Part shown: positions 37,446-48,879 of the stretch, in pieces
How positions within the stretch are numbered: the first letter of the stretch is position 1
How the letters are laid out: each line of letters begins with the position of its first letter
Assembly: GCA_036971475.1 (NCBI GenBank)
Contig: JBAIZL010000010.1
Span: forward strand, 13,151,526-13,215,525
Direction of reading: 5' to 3'
Source of the DNA: Prosapia bicincta
Taxonomy: Eukaryota; Arthropoda; Insecta; Hemiptera; Cercopidae
Length of the DNA stretch: 64,000 nucleotides
Notes under the pieces: generated by a model
Seen by the model: only the letters and a program-made list of their open reading frames with translations
Told to the model about the DNA's origin: nothing
The model's database searches: none
Made by a program: the position numbers and the translations under genes

Positions 37446-38914
37446 AACTTGTAGCTACTTGGCTCTCTAGAAAACATGTTCACTGCGACGTAGCCTACCT
37501 TACAAGAACCATAACTACTTGTAGCTACTTGGCTCTCTAGAAAACATGTTCACTGCGACGTAGCCTACCTTACAAGAACCATAACTACTTGTAGCTACTT
37601 GGCTCTCTAGTAAACATGTTCACTGCGACGTAGCCTACCTTACAAGAACCATAACTACTTGTAGCTACTTGGCTCTCTAGAAAACATGTTCACTGCGACG
37701 TAGCCTACCTTACAAGAACCATAACTACTTGTAGCTACTTGGCTCTCTAGTAAACATGTTCACTGCGACGTAGCCTACCTTACAAGAACCATAACTACTT
37801 GTAGCTACTTGGCTCTCTAGTAAACATGTTCACTGCGACGTAGCCTACCTTACAAGAACCATAACTACTTGTAGCTACTTGGCTCTCTAGTAAACATGTT
37901 CACTGCGACGTAGCCTACCTTACAAGAACCATAACTACTTGTAGCTACTTGGCTCTCTAGTAAACATGTTCACCTCGACGTAGCCTACCTTACAAGAACC
38001 ATAACTACTTGTAGCTACTTGGCTCTCTAGTAAACATGTTCACTGCGACGTAGCCTACCTTACAAGAACCATAACTACTTGTAGCTACTTGGCTCTCTAG
38101 TAAACATGTTCACTGCGACGTAGCCTACCTTACAAGAACCATAACTACTTGTAGCTACTTGGCTCTCTAGTAAACATGTTCACTGCGACGTAGCCTACCT
38201 TACAAGAACCATAACTACTTGTAGCTACTTGGCTCTCTAGTAAACATGTTCACTGCGACGTAGCCTACCTTACAAGAACCATAACTACTTGTAGCTACTT
38301 GGCTCTCTAGTAAACATGTTCACTGCGACGTAGCCTACCTTACAAGAACCATAACTACTTGTAGCTACTTGGCTCTCTAGTAAACATGTTCACTGCGACG
38401 TAGCCTACCTTACAAGAACCATAACTACTTGTAGCTACTTGGCTCTCTAGTAAACATGTTCACTGCGACGTAGCCTACCTTACAAGAACCATAACTACTT
38501 GTAGCTACTTGGCTCTCTAGTAAACATGTTCACTGCGACGTAGCCTACCTTACAAGAACCATAACTACTTGTAGCTACTTGGCTCTCTAGTAAACATGTT
38601 CACTGCGACGTAGCCTACCTTACAAGAACCATAACTACTTGTAGCTACTTGGCTCTCTAGTAAACATGTTCACTGCGACGTAGCCTACCTTACAAGAACC
38701 ATAACTACTTGTAGCTACTTGGCTCTCTAGTAAACATGTTCACTGCGACGTAGCCTACCTTACAAGAACCATAACTACTTGTAGCTACTTGGCTCTCTAG
38801 AAAACATGTTCACTGCGACGTAGCCTACCTTACAAGAACCATAACTACTTGTAGCTACTTGGCTCTCTAGTAAACATGTTCACTGCGACGTAGCCTACCT
38901 TACAAGAACCATAA
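37446..38914. repeat. 70-bp tandem array, 21 near-identical copies
   Basis: An exact 70-bp period (37448, 37518, 37588 and on) with unit pieces GTAGCTACTTGGCTCTCTAG, AACATGTTCACTGCGACG and CCTTACAAGAACCATAAC. The only recurrent variation is TAGAAAAC versus TAGTAAAC, plus one CACCTCG. It is the most homogeneous array in the window, suggesting recent expansion. TACAAG and CTTGTA face each other across an 11-base gap at each junction. GTAGCTAC and ACATGT are palindromes. Confidence 0.98.
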
Positions 38915-39071
38915 CACACGCATACATAACCAGTTTCGCTTTCATAGCTGCATGAGGTGGCAGTTGTGTGGAACGCTGGCACCTGCCGCCCTCAGCAGCC
39001 ACTCAGGAACTCATGACGCAGAAGCAACCCCGTCTGTTGCAACAATGGACGTTGTTATAGGCTGAACAAAC

Positions 39072-39079
39072 TGACGTCA
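39072..39079 (+). promoter_or_regulatory. CRE palindrome TGACGTCA
   Basis: Full consensus CREB/ATF octamer lying 60 bp upstream of the ATG of the possible first exon at 39140. Position and context fit a proximal promoter or 5' UTR element. No TATA box is present. Confidence 0.3.
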
Positions 39080-39139
39080 CCAAAGTGGAAGTGCAAATTC
39101 AGAACACCTTAGTGAGTGAGCAACCCTGTAGCTTCTAGG

Positions 39140-39181
39140 ATGGACGATGAATGTTTCATTGACAGAGCTTACCAGTGGTAC
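39140..39181 (+). other. Possible first coding exon (14 codons) ending at a splice donor
   Basis: The ATG at 39140 has A at -3 and G at +4, a good initiation context. It reads MDDECFIDRAYQWY and then meets GTAAGC (GT at 39182), a strong 5' splice donor, in phase 0. Without splicing the frame would stop ten codons later. The peptide matches no family I recognise. No acceptor or second exon can be assigned in the window, because element F3 and arrays follow directly. Confidence 0.22.
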
Positions 39182-39247
39182 GTAAGCCTACACAAACGTT
39201 CTGCGAGCTGGTAGTCACACATGTGTCTATGCTAGCTAAATGTCTTT

Positions 39248-39730
39248 ATTCAATTTCTACTATTAGTTCACACTCTCCTTAAATATATATCTTGTTCAAA
39301 TTGTCAATCGTTAATAAAATAATTTTTAAAATTCAAATACATATTTTTTAACTTGCAGTGGATGACACTTGATGTTAATACAGCTTTTTTCAAATATGAA
39401 ACCATTATTTAAATTTTTTTTAATTAATTTTATTTTTATATGGGAGAAAAGCTTTTTCCAAAAGGGACAAAGTATGTAATATAGTTATTTCGTCCCATTT
39501 GGCTTAAAATAAGTTATTTCATGAAACAGTTAATTTTATGATAGTTTATGTGGTAGAGCAGCTGTTTTAACGCGTAGGTTATGTTACATTATTTATATTA
39601 GTTGTAATTACTTAATAAAAAGTAAGTAAAATAAAAATTTTCTTTGGTGATCAAAGTAGGAATAGACTTTAAAAGATTGTTGTTTACATTACTTGTTTTC
39701 TAATAAATATGTTACTGCGCTCTTAGTTTT
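39248..39730 (+). mobile_element. Dispersed AT-rich element, copy F3
   Basis: Nearly full-length relative to F2: CTACTATTAGTTCACACTC at the left, GTGGATGACACTTGATG (39357), TTCGTCCCATTTGG, GAGCAGCTGTTTTAACGCG, TTAATAAAAAGTAA and AAAGTAGGAATAGACTTT at the right. One of the two CAGCTG sites is intact and the other is CAGTTA. No reading frame; element class undetermined. Confidence 0.8.
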
Positions 39731-40150
39731 TTCCATTGTTGTCGTTAGTAAATTAACTTCCAACAGACCGGACAGGTTTCTATTACGACCTTAGACAAGG
39801 CAGTGTGTTTGAACGTGTCAGTTCTGTGGTTGCATATGACACATAACCTCCAAACCATAATAGCCAATTACTCCTTGTAATTGCCGTGTAAAGCCACAGC
39901 TGTCTGCAGGCTTGATAGTTGACGCAAGATAACTAACGCCGAGACACAGACTCTGCTCACGCCACAGATTAGAGACTTGTACGCGAAACAAATCAGCAAA
40001 CTATTATTACAAATAAAATATGGTGATTTACAAGTATACCCGAAGATTAAAACAACGCAAAATATGATAATCCTGTTTATATGTCATTAATTTTGTATAA
40101 TCTCTTTCTCTGACGTAAAGTAAAATTACGTAGAAAGGAGTGAGACTTCG
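39731..40150. other. Unique spacer, nothing recognised
   Basis: AT-rich unique DNA between element F3 and the 113-bp CGTGAGCAGTC array. No supported gene, RNA or repeat is seen. Confidence 0.5.
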
Positions 40151-40815
40151 ATGGCGTGAGCAGTCATCCGTTTCCAAGCGTACTGGCGAACCCCGAGTCC
40201 AGGATGTAAAGGGGTACTTCTTGGGTGATTGTATATCGTCGCCCCCTCACGAGATTTACACGATGGCGTGAGCAGTCATCCGTTTCCAAGCGTACTGGCG
40301 AACCCCGAGTCCAGGATCTAAAGGGGGTACTTCTTGGGTGATTGTATATCGTCGCCCAATCACGAGATTTACACGATGGCGTGAGCAGTCATCCGTTTCC
40401 CAGCGTACTAGCGAACCCCGAGTCCAGGATCTAAAGGGGGTACTTCTTGGGTGATTGTATATCGTCGCCCCCTCACGAGATTTACACGATGGCGTGAGCA
40501 GTCATCCGTTTCCAAGCGTACTGGCGAACCCCGTGTCCAGGATCTAAAGGGGGTACTTCTTGGGTGATTGTATATCGTCGCCCCCTCTCGAGATTTACAC
40601 GATGGCGTGAGCAGTCATCCGTTTCCCAGCGTACTAGCGAACCCCGAGTCCAGGATCTAAAGGGGGTACTTCTTGGGTGATTGTATATCGTCGCCCCCTC
40701 GCGAGATTTACACGATGGCGTGAGCAGTCATCCGTTTCCCAGCGTACTAGCGAACCCCGAGTCCAGGATCTAAAGGGGGTACTTCTTGGGTGATTGTATA
40801 TCGTCGCCCCCTCAT
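40151..40815. repeat. 113-bp tandem array, six copies (ATGGCGTGAGCAGTCATCC)
   Basis: Copies start at 40151, 40263, 40376, 40489, 40602 and 40715. The pieces are ATGGCGTGAGCAGTCATCC, CGAACCCCGAGTCCAGGATC and TTGTATATCGTCGCCCCCTC. Variation is confined to CAAGCGTACTGG versus CCAGCGTACTAG and CCTCACGAG, CCTCTCGAG or CCTCGCGAG. The unit is the same length as in the array at 16.3 kb but unrelated in sequence. Confidence 0.97.
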
Positions 40816-41438
40816 GAAATTGACGTACCGGGGGAGAGGGGGGAATACAACAATGTTTCTTACGTAAAAATTGCTAACTATAATACCTACTGAGTAAAAA
40901 ATTATTTTTCCTAAAACTTTTACTTTTACTTTGGTTTTTTAGCGAATTTCCATTGGAAAAGTAGGAGACTAAGATGAAAGTTTGCTTTAAGGTCTCTGGA
41001 ATTAAAAAAATATTTTCTTCAAATTTATACCCGCAAATATATACTAATATCACGATAATTTTCCTGTCTAAATCATGGTAACTTTGGAACGAAACGTCCG
41101 AATTCGATCTAAGTTGGTAAGCAGATGTAATTTGTTATTTGTGGGAATATGTTTGTTAATAGGAAGAATCGATCAATCAGCAGTTAACTTTAGTACCACC
41201 TTTTTAGTACGGAAAATCGTTTAATTAGTTTTCAATTTATACCAAAAATATGTATTTCTGAAATGCATTTATAAATAATAAAATCCAATCTGGAGGAACA
41301 CAATTTTATATAAGATTTTTAAAGTGTAACAAAAAGTACAGGGGATCTATCATTCCCTAAATTACTGAATAGTGTCGCCGCCCAGAAGGAACATTTTAGA
41401 TGTCAGTATTGGCTAAAGCATTATTTCTTTAAAGAAAG
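40816..41438. other. Unique AT-rich spacer, nothing recognised
   Basis: Non-repetitive AT-rich DNA with no usable open frame. CTTTAAAG and a TTGGCTAAAG motif lie just before the next array. Confidence 0.5.
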
Positions 41439-44400
41439 TAAAGTTTTAGGCTTTTTACTATCTATTGAGCTAAGCAAAGGCTTTAGTGTAATAAATTAGT
41501 TTATAGCTACTGTTGCTTGTGAACATTGGTTTTGTATGACCTTGAATATAATTTGGTAGCCATATAGGAACAATATAAATGCACATAGACTATACTGTAT
41601 AAGCGACCAATAAAGTTTTAGGCTTTTTACTATCTATTAAGCTAAGCAAAGGCTTTAGCGTAATAAATCAGTTTATAGCTACTGTTGCTTGTGAACATTG
41701 GTTTTGTATGACCTTGAATATAATTTGGTAGCCATATAGGAACAATATAAATGCACATAGACTATACTGTATAAGCGACCAATAAAGTTTTAGGCTTTTT
41801 ACTATCTATTGAGCTAAGCAAAGGCTTTAGCGTAATAAATTAGTTTATAGCTACTGTTGCTTGTGAACATTGGTTTTGTATGACCTTGAATATAATTTGG
41901 TAGCCACATAGGAACAATATAAATGCACTAGCCTATACTGTATAACTCAAGCGACCAATAAAGTTTTAGGCTTTTTACTATCTATTGAGCTAAGCAAAGG
42001 CTTTAGTGTAATAAATTAGTTTATAGCTACTGTTGCTTGTGAACATTGGTTTTGTATGACCTTGAATATAGTTTGGTAGCTATATAGGAACAATATAAAT
42101 GCATATAGGCCTATACTGTATAAGCGGCCAATAAAGGTTTAGGCTTTTTACTATCTATTGAGCTAAGCAAAGGCTTTAGCGTAATAAATTAGTTTATAGC
42201 TACTGTTGCTTGTGAACATTGGTTTTGTATGACCTTGAATATAATTTGGTAGCCACATAGGAACAATATAAATGCACTAGCCTATACTGTATAACTCAAG
42301 CGACCAATAAAGTTTTAGGCTTTTTACTATCTATTGAGCTAAGCAAAGGCTTTAGTGTAATAAATTAGTTTATAGCTACTGTTGCTTGTGAACATTGGTT
42401 TTGTATGACCTTGAATATAGTTTGGTAGCTATATAGGGACAATATAAATGCATATAGGCCTATACTGTATAAGCGGCCAATAAAGGTTTAAGCTTTTTAC
42501 TATCTATTGAGCTAAGCAAAGGCTTTAGCGTAATAAATTAGTTTATAGCTACTGTTGCTTGTGAACATTGGTTTTGTATGACCTTGAATATAATTTGGTA
42601 GCCACATAGGAGCAATATAAATGCACTAGCCTATACTGTATAAGCGACCAATAAAGGTTTAGGCTTTTTACTATCTATTGAGCTAAGCAAAGGCTTTAGC
42701 GTAATAAATTAGTTTATAGCTACTGTTGCTTGTGAACATTGGTTTTGTATGACCTTGAATATAATTTGGTAGCCACATAGGAACAATATAAATGCACTAG
42801 CCTATACTGTATAACTCAAGCGACCAATAAAGTTTTAGGCTTTTTACTATCTATTGAGCTAAGCAAAGGCTTTAGCGTAATAAATTAGTTTATAGCTACT
42901 GTTGCTTGTGAACATTGGTTTTGTATGACCTTGAATATAATTTGGTAGCCACATAGGAACAATATAAATGCACTAGCCTATACTGTATAACTCAAGCGAC
43001 CAATAAAGTTTTAGGCTTTTTACTATCTATTGAGCTAAGCAAAGGCTTTAGCGTAATAAATTAGTTTATAGCTACTGTTGCTTGTGAACATTGGTTTTGT
43101 ATGACCTTGAATATAATTTGGTAGCCACATAGGAACAATATAAATGCACTAGCCTATACTGTATAACTCAAGCGACCAATAAAGTTTTAGGCTTTTTACT
43201 ATCTATTGAGCTAAGCAAAGGCTTTAGTGTAATAAATTAGTTTATAGCTACTGTTGCTTGTGAACATTGGTTTTGTATGACCTTGAATATAGTTTGGTAG
43301 CTATATAGGAACAATATAAATGCATATAGGCCTATACTGTATAACTCAAGCGACCAATAAAGGTTTAGGCTTTTTACTATCTATTGAGCTAAGCAAAGGC
43401 TTTAGCGTAATAAATTAGTTTATAGCTACTGTTGCTTGTGAACATTGGTTTTGTATGACCTTGAATATAATTTGGTAGCCACATAGGAACAATATAAATG
43501 CACTAGCCTATACTGTATAACTCAAGCGACCAATAAAGTTTTAGGCTTTTTACTATCTATTGAGCTAAGCAAAGGCTTTAGCGTAATAAATCAGTTTATA
43601 GCTACTGTTGCTTGTGAACATTGGTTTTGTATGACCTTGAATATAATTTGGTAGCCACATAGGAACAATATAAATGCACATAGACTATACTGTATAACTC
43701 AAGCGACCAATAAAGTTTTAGGCTTTTTACTATCTATTGAGCTAAGCAAAGGCTTTAGCGTAATAAATTAGTTTATAGCTACTGTTGCTTGTGAACATTG
43801 GTTTTGTATGACCTTGAATATAATTTGGTAGCCACATAGGAACAATATAAATGCACTAGCCTATACTGTATAACTCAAGCGGCCAATAAAGGTTTAGGCT
43901 TTTTACTATCTATTGAGCTAAGCAAAGGCTTTAGCGTAATAAATCAGTTTATAGCTACTGTTGCTTGTGAACATTGGTTTTGTATGACCTTGAATATAAT
44001 TTGGTAGCCACATAGGAACAATATAAATGCACATAGACTATACTGTATAACTCAAGCGACCAATAAAGTTTTAGGCTTTTTACTATCTATTGAGCTAAGC
44101 AAAGGCTTTAGCGTAATAAATCAGTTTATAGCTACTGTTGCTTGTGAACATTGGTTTTGTATGACCTTGAATATAATTTGGTAGCCACATAGGAACAATA
44201 TAAATGCATATAGGCCTATACTGTATAACTCAAGCGACCAATAAAGTTTTAGGCTTTTTACTATCTATTGAGCTAAGCAAAGGCTTTAGCGTAATAAATC
44301 AGTTTATAGCTACTGTTGCTTGTGAACATTGGTTTTGTATGACCTTGAATATAATTTGGTAGCCACATAGGAACAATATAAATGCACATAGACTATACTG

Positions 44401-45843
44401 TATAACTCAAGCGACCAATATAGTTTTAGGCTTTTTACTATCTATTGAGCTAAGCAAAGGCTTTAGCGTAATAAATCAGTTTATAGCTACTGTTGCTTGT
44501 GAACATTGGTTTTGTATGACCTTGAATATAATTTGGTAGCCACATAGGAGCAATATAAATGCACATAGACTATACTGTATAAGCGGCCAATAAAGGTTTA
44601 GGCTTTTTACTATCTATTGAGCTAAGCAAAGGCTTTAGCGTAATAAATTAGTTTATAGCTACTGTTGCTTGTGAACATTGGTTTTGTATGACCTTGAATA
44701 TAATTTGGTAGCCACATAGGAACAATATAAATGCACTAGCCTATACTGTATAACTCAAGCGACCAATAAAGTTTTAGGCTTTTTACTATCTATTGAGCTA
44801 AGCAAAGGCTTTAGCGTAATAAATCAGTTTATAGCTACTGTTGCTTGTGAACATTGGTTTTGTATGACCTTGAATATAATTTGGTAGCCACATAGGAACA
44901 ATATAAATGCACATAGACTATACTGTATAACTCAAGCGACCAATAAAGTTTTAGGCTTTTTACTATCTATTGAGCTAAGCAAAGGCTTTAGCGTAATAAA
45001 TTAGTTTATAGCTACTGTTGCTTGTGAACATTGGTTTTGTATGACCTTGAATATAATTTGGTAGCCACATAGGAACAATATAAATGCACTAGCCTATACT
45101 GTATAACTCAAGCGGCCAATAAAGGTTTAGGCTTTTTACTATCTATTGAGCTAAGCAAAGGCTTTAGCGTAATAAATCAGTTTATAGCTACTGTTGCTTG
45201 TGAACATTGGTTTTGTATGACCTTGAATATAATTTGGTAGCCACATAGGAACAATATAAATGCACATAGACTATACTGTATAACTCAAGCGACCAATAAA
45301 GTTTTAGGCTTTTTACTATCTATTGAGCTAAGCAAAGGCTTTAGCGTAATAAATTAGTTTATAGCTACTGTTGCTTGTGAACATTGGTTTTGTATGACCT
45401 TGAATATAATTTGGTAGCTATATAGGAACAATATAAATGCATATAGGCCTATACTGTATAACTCAAGCGACCAATAAAGTTTTAGGCTTTTTACTATCTA
45501 TTGAGCTAAGCAAAGGCTTTAGTGTAATAAATTAGTTTATAGCTACTGTTGCTTGTGAACATTGGTTTTGTATGACCTTGAATATAATTTGGTAGCCACA
45601 TAGGAACAATATAAATGCATGTAGGCCTATACTGTATAACTCAAGCGACCAATAAAGTTTTAGGCTTTTTACTATCTATTGAGCTAAGCAAAGGCTTTAG
45701 CGTAATAAATTAGTTTATAGCTACTGTTGCTTGTGAACATTGGTTTTGTATGACCTTGAATATAATTTGGTAGCCACATAGGAGCAATATAAATGCACTA
45801 GCCTATACTGTATAACTCAAGCGACCAATAAAGGTTTAGGCTA
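41439..45843. repeat. 172-178-bp tandem array, about 25 copies (TTTTAGGCTTTTTACTATC)
   Basis: The first units repeat at exactly 172 bp (41440, 41612, 41784). Later ones are 174-178 bp through an inserted ACTCA in GTATAACTCAAGCG and changes at GCACTAGCC, GCACATAGAC or GCATATAGGCC. Unit pieces are TTTTAGGCTTTTTACTATC, AGCTACTGTTGCTTGTGAAC and CTTGAATATAATTTGG. Variant classes alternate, indicating block-wise spread. There is no sequence similarity to the 172-bp satellite at 1-15635 despite the equal length. The last unit passes straight into element copy F4. Confidence 0.97.
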
Positions 45844-45849
45844 CATTTA

Positions 45850-46155
45850 CTTAAAGGTTAATTTAAATTTAAAGAATTAATTTTAGTTTTATTTGGGAGA
45901 AAAATATTTCACAAAAGGGGCAAATTATGCAATGTAGTTGTTTCTACCCATTTGGAATAAAATAAGTCATAACATATTATTTCATAAAACAGCTGATTTT
46001 ATGCTATAGGTTATGTGGTAGAACAGCTATTTCAACGCATAGGTTAGGTTACTTTATTTATATTAATTGTAATTATTTAATAAAAAGTAGCTAAAATATT
46101 TTTTGTGTGGAAGTTTACTATGGATATTTACTTTTAAAATTGTTTGAATATATTA
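45850..46155 (+). mobile_element. Dispersed AT-rich element, copy F4 (left-truncated)
   Basis: Begins with the AATTAATTTTAGTTTTAT.TGGGAG part of the element, so it lacks the left quarter present in F2 and F3. It then follows CCCATTTGG, AAAACAGCTGATTTTATGC, GGTTATGTGGTAGAACAG and TTAATAAAAAGTA. It abuts the 172-178-bp array, and the missing left part is replaced by array sequence. This copy shows the 34-bp spacing between its two CAGCT(G/A) sites most clearly. Confidence 0.8.
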
Positions 46156-46558
46156 CGATACTTTATTTTATTAAATGTACATTTTTATCGTAAAATATCA
46201 TTGTTTGTTTTAAATGCCACGTGTGATGAAAATCGCAATAGTTATATCACTAGAATTAACGTTATAATAATGTTACATCTCAAGTGGAAGCAGTTTCGGC
46301 TAATCTAAACCAACCTCAAGTACGAAGCTCACTATTCTATAAGTCGTAAAATATTCAAATTACCTTGCAAACAGTTTTATAATAGCTGGACGATATTTTA
46401 CACGCCTACGGAGCACACAGTAGGCCTACTGGCTGTGAATGATATAATACGGATTGTAGTTACAAATAAGGTTAGGGTCCTGGATCTTGGTGCAAGGTAG
46501 GATAACACGTTGCCTGGTGAGAGATTATGCCCGAGTCTCACGAGACGTAGCAAGAGAC

Positions 46559-46576
46559 GCGCATGCGCATGCGCAT
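46559..46576. promoter_or_regulatory. Tandem NRF-1/EWG-type site (GCGCATGCGC overlapping)
   Basis: GCGCATGCGCATGCGCAT contains two overlapping copies of the self-complementary core GCGCATGCGC bound by NRF-1 (Erect wing in insects), common in promoters of growth and neuronal genes. Alternating purine-pyrimidine makes it also prone to Z-DNA. An ATG-led frame starts 16 bp downstream at 46592. Confidence 0.35.
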
Positions 46577-46591
46577 ACGGGTTTAGGCTCA

Positions 46592-46825
46592 ATGGTAATG
46601 GGCCACGTTGCAGTCAAGCTAAACCTCCACTCTATCGGGGACAGGAACAGTGCAGTGCTCCTGCTACGTTTCCATCAAGTAGAGATGGAGTGTGACCCCA
46701 CGTTCACAGTTAAAACAAACAAATTGTTTTTAGAGACTTTTGAAGAAACGACTGACACGGCCGCTATAACGTACAGCCACAATTGCCCGATTCCCACGAG
46801 ACGGTATAGCTTAATTCCGTTGTAG
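46592..46825 (+). CDS. Hypothetical 77-residue open frame
   Basis: The ATG at 46592 lies just after the NRF-1-type site. The frame starts MVMGHVAVKLNLHSIGD, contains the acidic piece ETFEETTDT and ends RRYSLIPL. I see no signal peptide, membrane segment or known motif. T at -3 is a poor initiation context. A chance frame is the likeliest explanation. The only support is its position after a promoter-like motif and its raised GC. Confidence 0.15.
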   Translation: MVMGHVAVKLNLHSIGDRNSAVLLLRFHQVEMECDPTFTVKTNKLFLETFEETTDTAAITYSHNCPIPTRRYSLIPL

Positions 46826-47434
46826 TTATGGCTCAGCGCAGCGTATTAATAACATGCACTGTCGTAGGACATTGTGCCCACCGGCCCCCTGCAGTCTGTC
46901 CAGTCCATTCATAAATACTGACTTAACCTTGTTACATAGAAGCTCGCTATTCGCTACAAGGCAACCTGTTTAGGCCCTGTCTTGTATTCCTCTTGCACCC
47001 GACCTTTTATGTTTTACCCTTTACGTCCGGGCTTTTCGTATTATTGCAAGGCTCGACGTTAGGTCGTTGGAATTTAGAACATCACTTTTGCGTGTCTAAT
47101 GACGATGCAAGCAAAGTCAATTATTTCGAGGTAGGACGAGACTGGGAAAGGGTAACAGTAGCAGTAAAGTCCTCTTGGATAGGCTTCCGGAGGATACGTT
47201 AAAATTAGCCAATGGTACAGACTCAAGCACTCATGTTTAGATATAATGATGTAATAGGATACCGAAAGAATTACGGTGAACACAAACGACTGGCATCTCA
47301 AGTGTTTACCTGTCTATTACCTCCTTCATATCCGAAACATTGGAGGGGGTAACTTTCTAACCGTAACGCTATCTTGTAAAACAAAAAAAAAATATGTGAT
47401 AGTAGGTAGGTTAAAGAAGCAAATACTAAAGTAT

Positions 47435-48879
47435 GGAAATATTATGTCTTGACAGGGATATTTTACTTCCCAGCGGGATCAAGCAGAGATCTCTAAGCGT
47501 CACTCAAAACTCGATTCTACATTGAAACTGAAGGCTGGCGTGTACAGAGTAGCTACCGTGGCGTATTAGTGATTAAGATGAGGGAAATATTATGTCTAGA
47601 TAGGGATATTTTACTTCCCAGCGTGGTAATGGGGAGATCTCTAAGAGTAACTCAACACCAGATTCTATATTGAAACTGAAGGCTGGCGTGTACAGAGTAG
47701 CTACCGTGGCGTATTAGTGATTAAGGTGAGGGAAATATTATGTCTAGACAGAGATATTTTACTTCCCAGCGTGATAATGGGGAGATCTCTAAGAGTAACT
47801 CAACACCAGATTCTATATTGAAACTGAAGGCTGGCGTGTACAGAGTAGCTACAGTGGCGTATTAGTGATTAAGGTGAGGGAAATATTATGTCTAGACAGA
47901 GATATTTTACTTCCCAGCGTGGTAATGGGGAGATCTCTAAGAGTAACTCAACACCAGATTCTATATTGAAACTGAAGGCTGGCGTGTACAGAGTAGCTAC
48001 CGTGGCGTATTAGTGATTAAGGTGAGGGAAATATTATGTCTAGACAGAGATATTTTACTTCCCAGCGTGGTAATGGGGAGATCTCTAAGAGTAACTCAAC
48101 ACCAGATTCTATATTGAAACTGAAGGCTGGCGTGTACAGAGTAGCTACCGTGGCGTATTAGTGATTAAGGTGAGGGAAATATTATGTCTAGACAGAGATA
48201 TTTTACTTCCCAGCGTGGTAATGGGGAGATCTCTAAGAGTAACTCAACACCAGATTCTATATTGAAACTGAAGGCTGGCGTGTACAGATTAGCTACAGTG
48301 GCGTATTAGTGATTAAGGTGAGGGAAATATTATGTCTAGACAGAGATATTTTACTTCCCAGCGTGGTAATGGGGAGATCTCTAAGAGTAACTCAACACCA
48401 GATTCTATATTGAAACTGAAGGCTGGCGTGTACAGAGTAGCTACAGTGGCGTATTAGTGATTAAGGTGAGGGAAATATTATGTCTAGACAGAGATATTTT
48501 ACTTCCCAGCGTGGTAATGGGGAGATCTCTAAGAGTAACTCAACACCAGATTCTATATTGAAACTGAAGGCTGGCGTGTACAGAGTAGCTACCGTGGCGT
48601 ATTAGTGATTAAGGTGAGGGAAATATTATGTCTAGACAGAGATATTTTACTTCCCAGCGTGGTAATGGGGAGATCTCTAAGAGTAACTCAACACCAGATT
48701 CTATATTGAAACTGAAGGCTGGCGTGTACAGAGTAGCTACAGTGGCGTATTAGTGATTAAGGTGAGGGAAATATTATGTCTAGACAGGGACATTTTACTT
48801 CGCTGCGTGGTAATGGGGAGATCTCTAAGCGTAACTCAACACTCGATTCTACATTGAAACTGAAGGTGAGTTGTACAGA
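47435..48879. repeat. 148-bp tandem array, ten copies (GGAAATATTATGTCTAGACA)
   Basis: Exact 148-bp steps: 47435, 47583, 47731, 47879 and on to 48767. Pieces are GGAAATATTATGTCTAGACA, GGGGAGATCTCTAAGAGTAA and TGAAACTGAAGGCTGGCGTG. The first and last copies are the most diverged and resemble each other (AAGCGT, ACTCGATTCTACATTG), the usual edge pattern of an array homogenised in its centre. The last copy ends at TACAGAGTAGCT, where the next array begins. Confidence 0.97.

Larger units (their letters stand above)
38915..39247. other. Unique spacer with a CRE palindrome and a possible first exon
   Basis: Moderately GC-rich unique DNA between the 70-bp array and element copy F3. It holds TGACGTCA (39072-39079) and, 60 bp further, an ATG followed by 14 codons and a splice donor. 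Nothing else is recognised. Confidence 0.5.
46156..47434. other. Unique region with an NRF-1-type site and short open frames
   Basis: The longest non-repetitive stretch with raised GC in this part of the window. It contains the palindrome CAGTAGGCCTACTG near 46428-46441, an alternating GCGCATGCGCATGCGCAT run, and open frames at 46592-46825 and about 46993-47202 (the latter without ATG at its start). GAG|GTAGGA near 47130 could be a donor. No gene is recognised. Confidence 0.5.

Noticed and set aside
46398..47301. Minus-strand and other short frames around the NRF-1-type site (AHAHA runs)
   Set aside because: They arise from the GCGCATGC repeat or are short frames without ATG in context.
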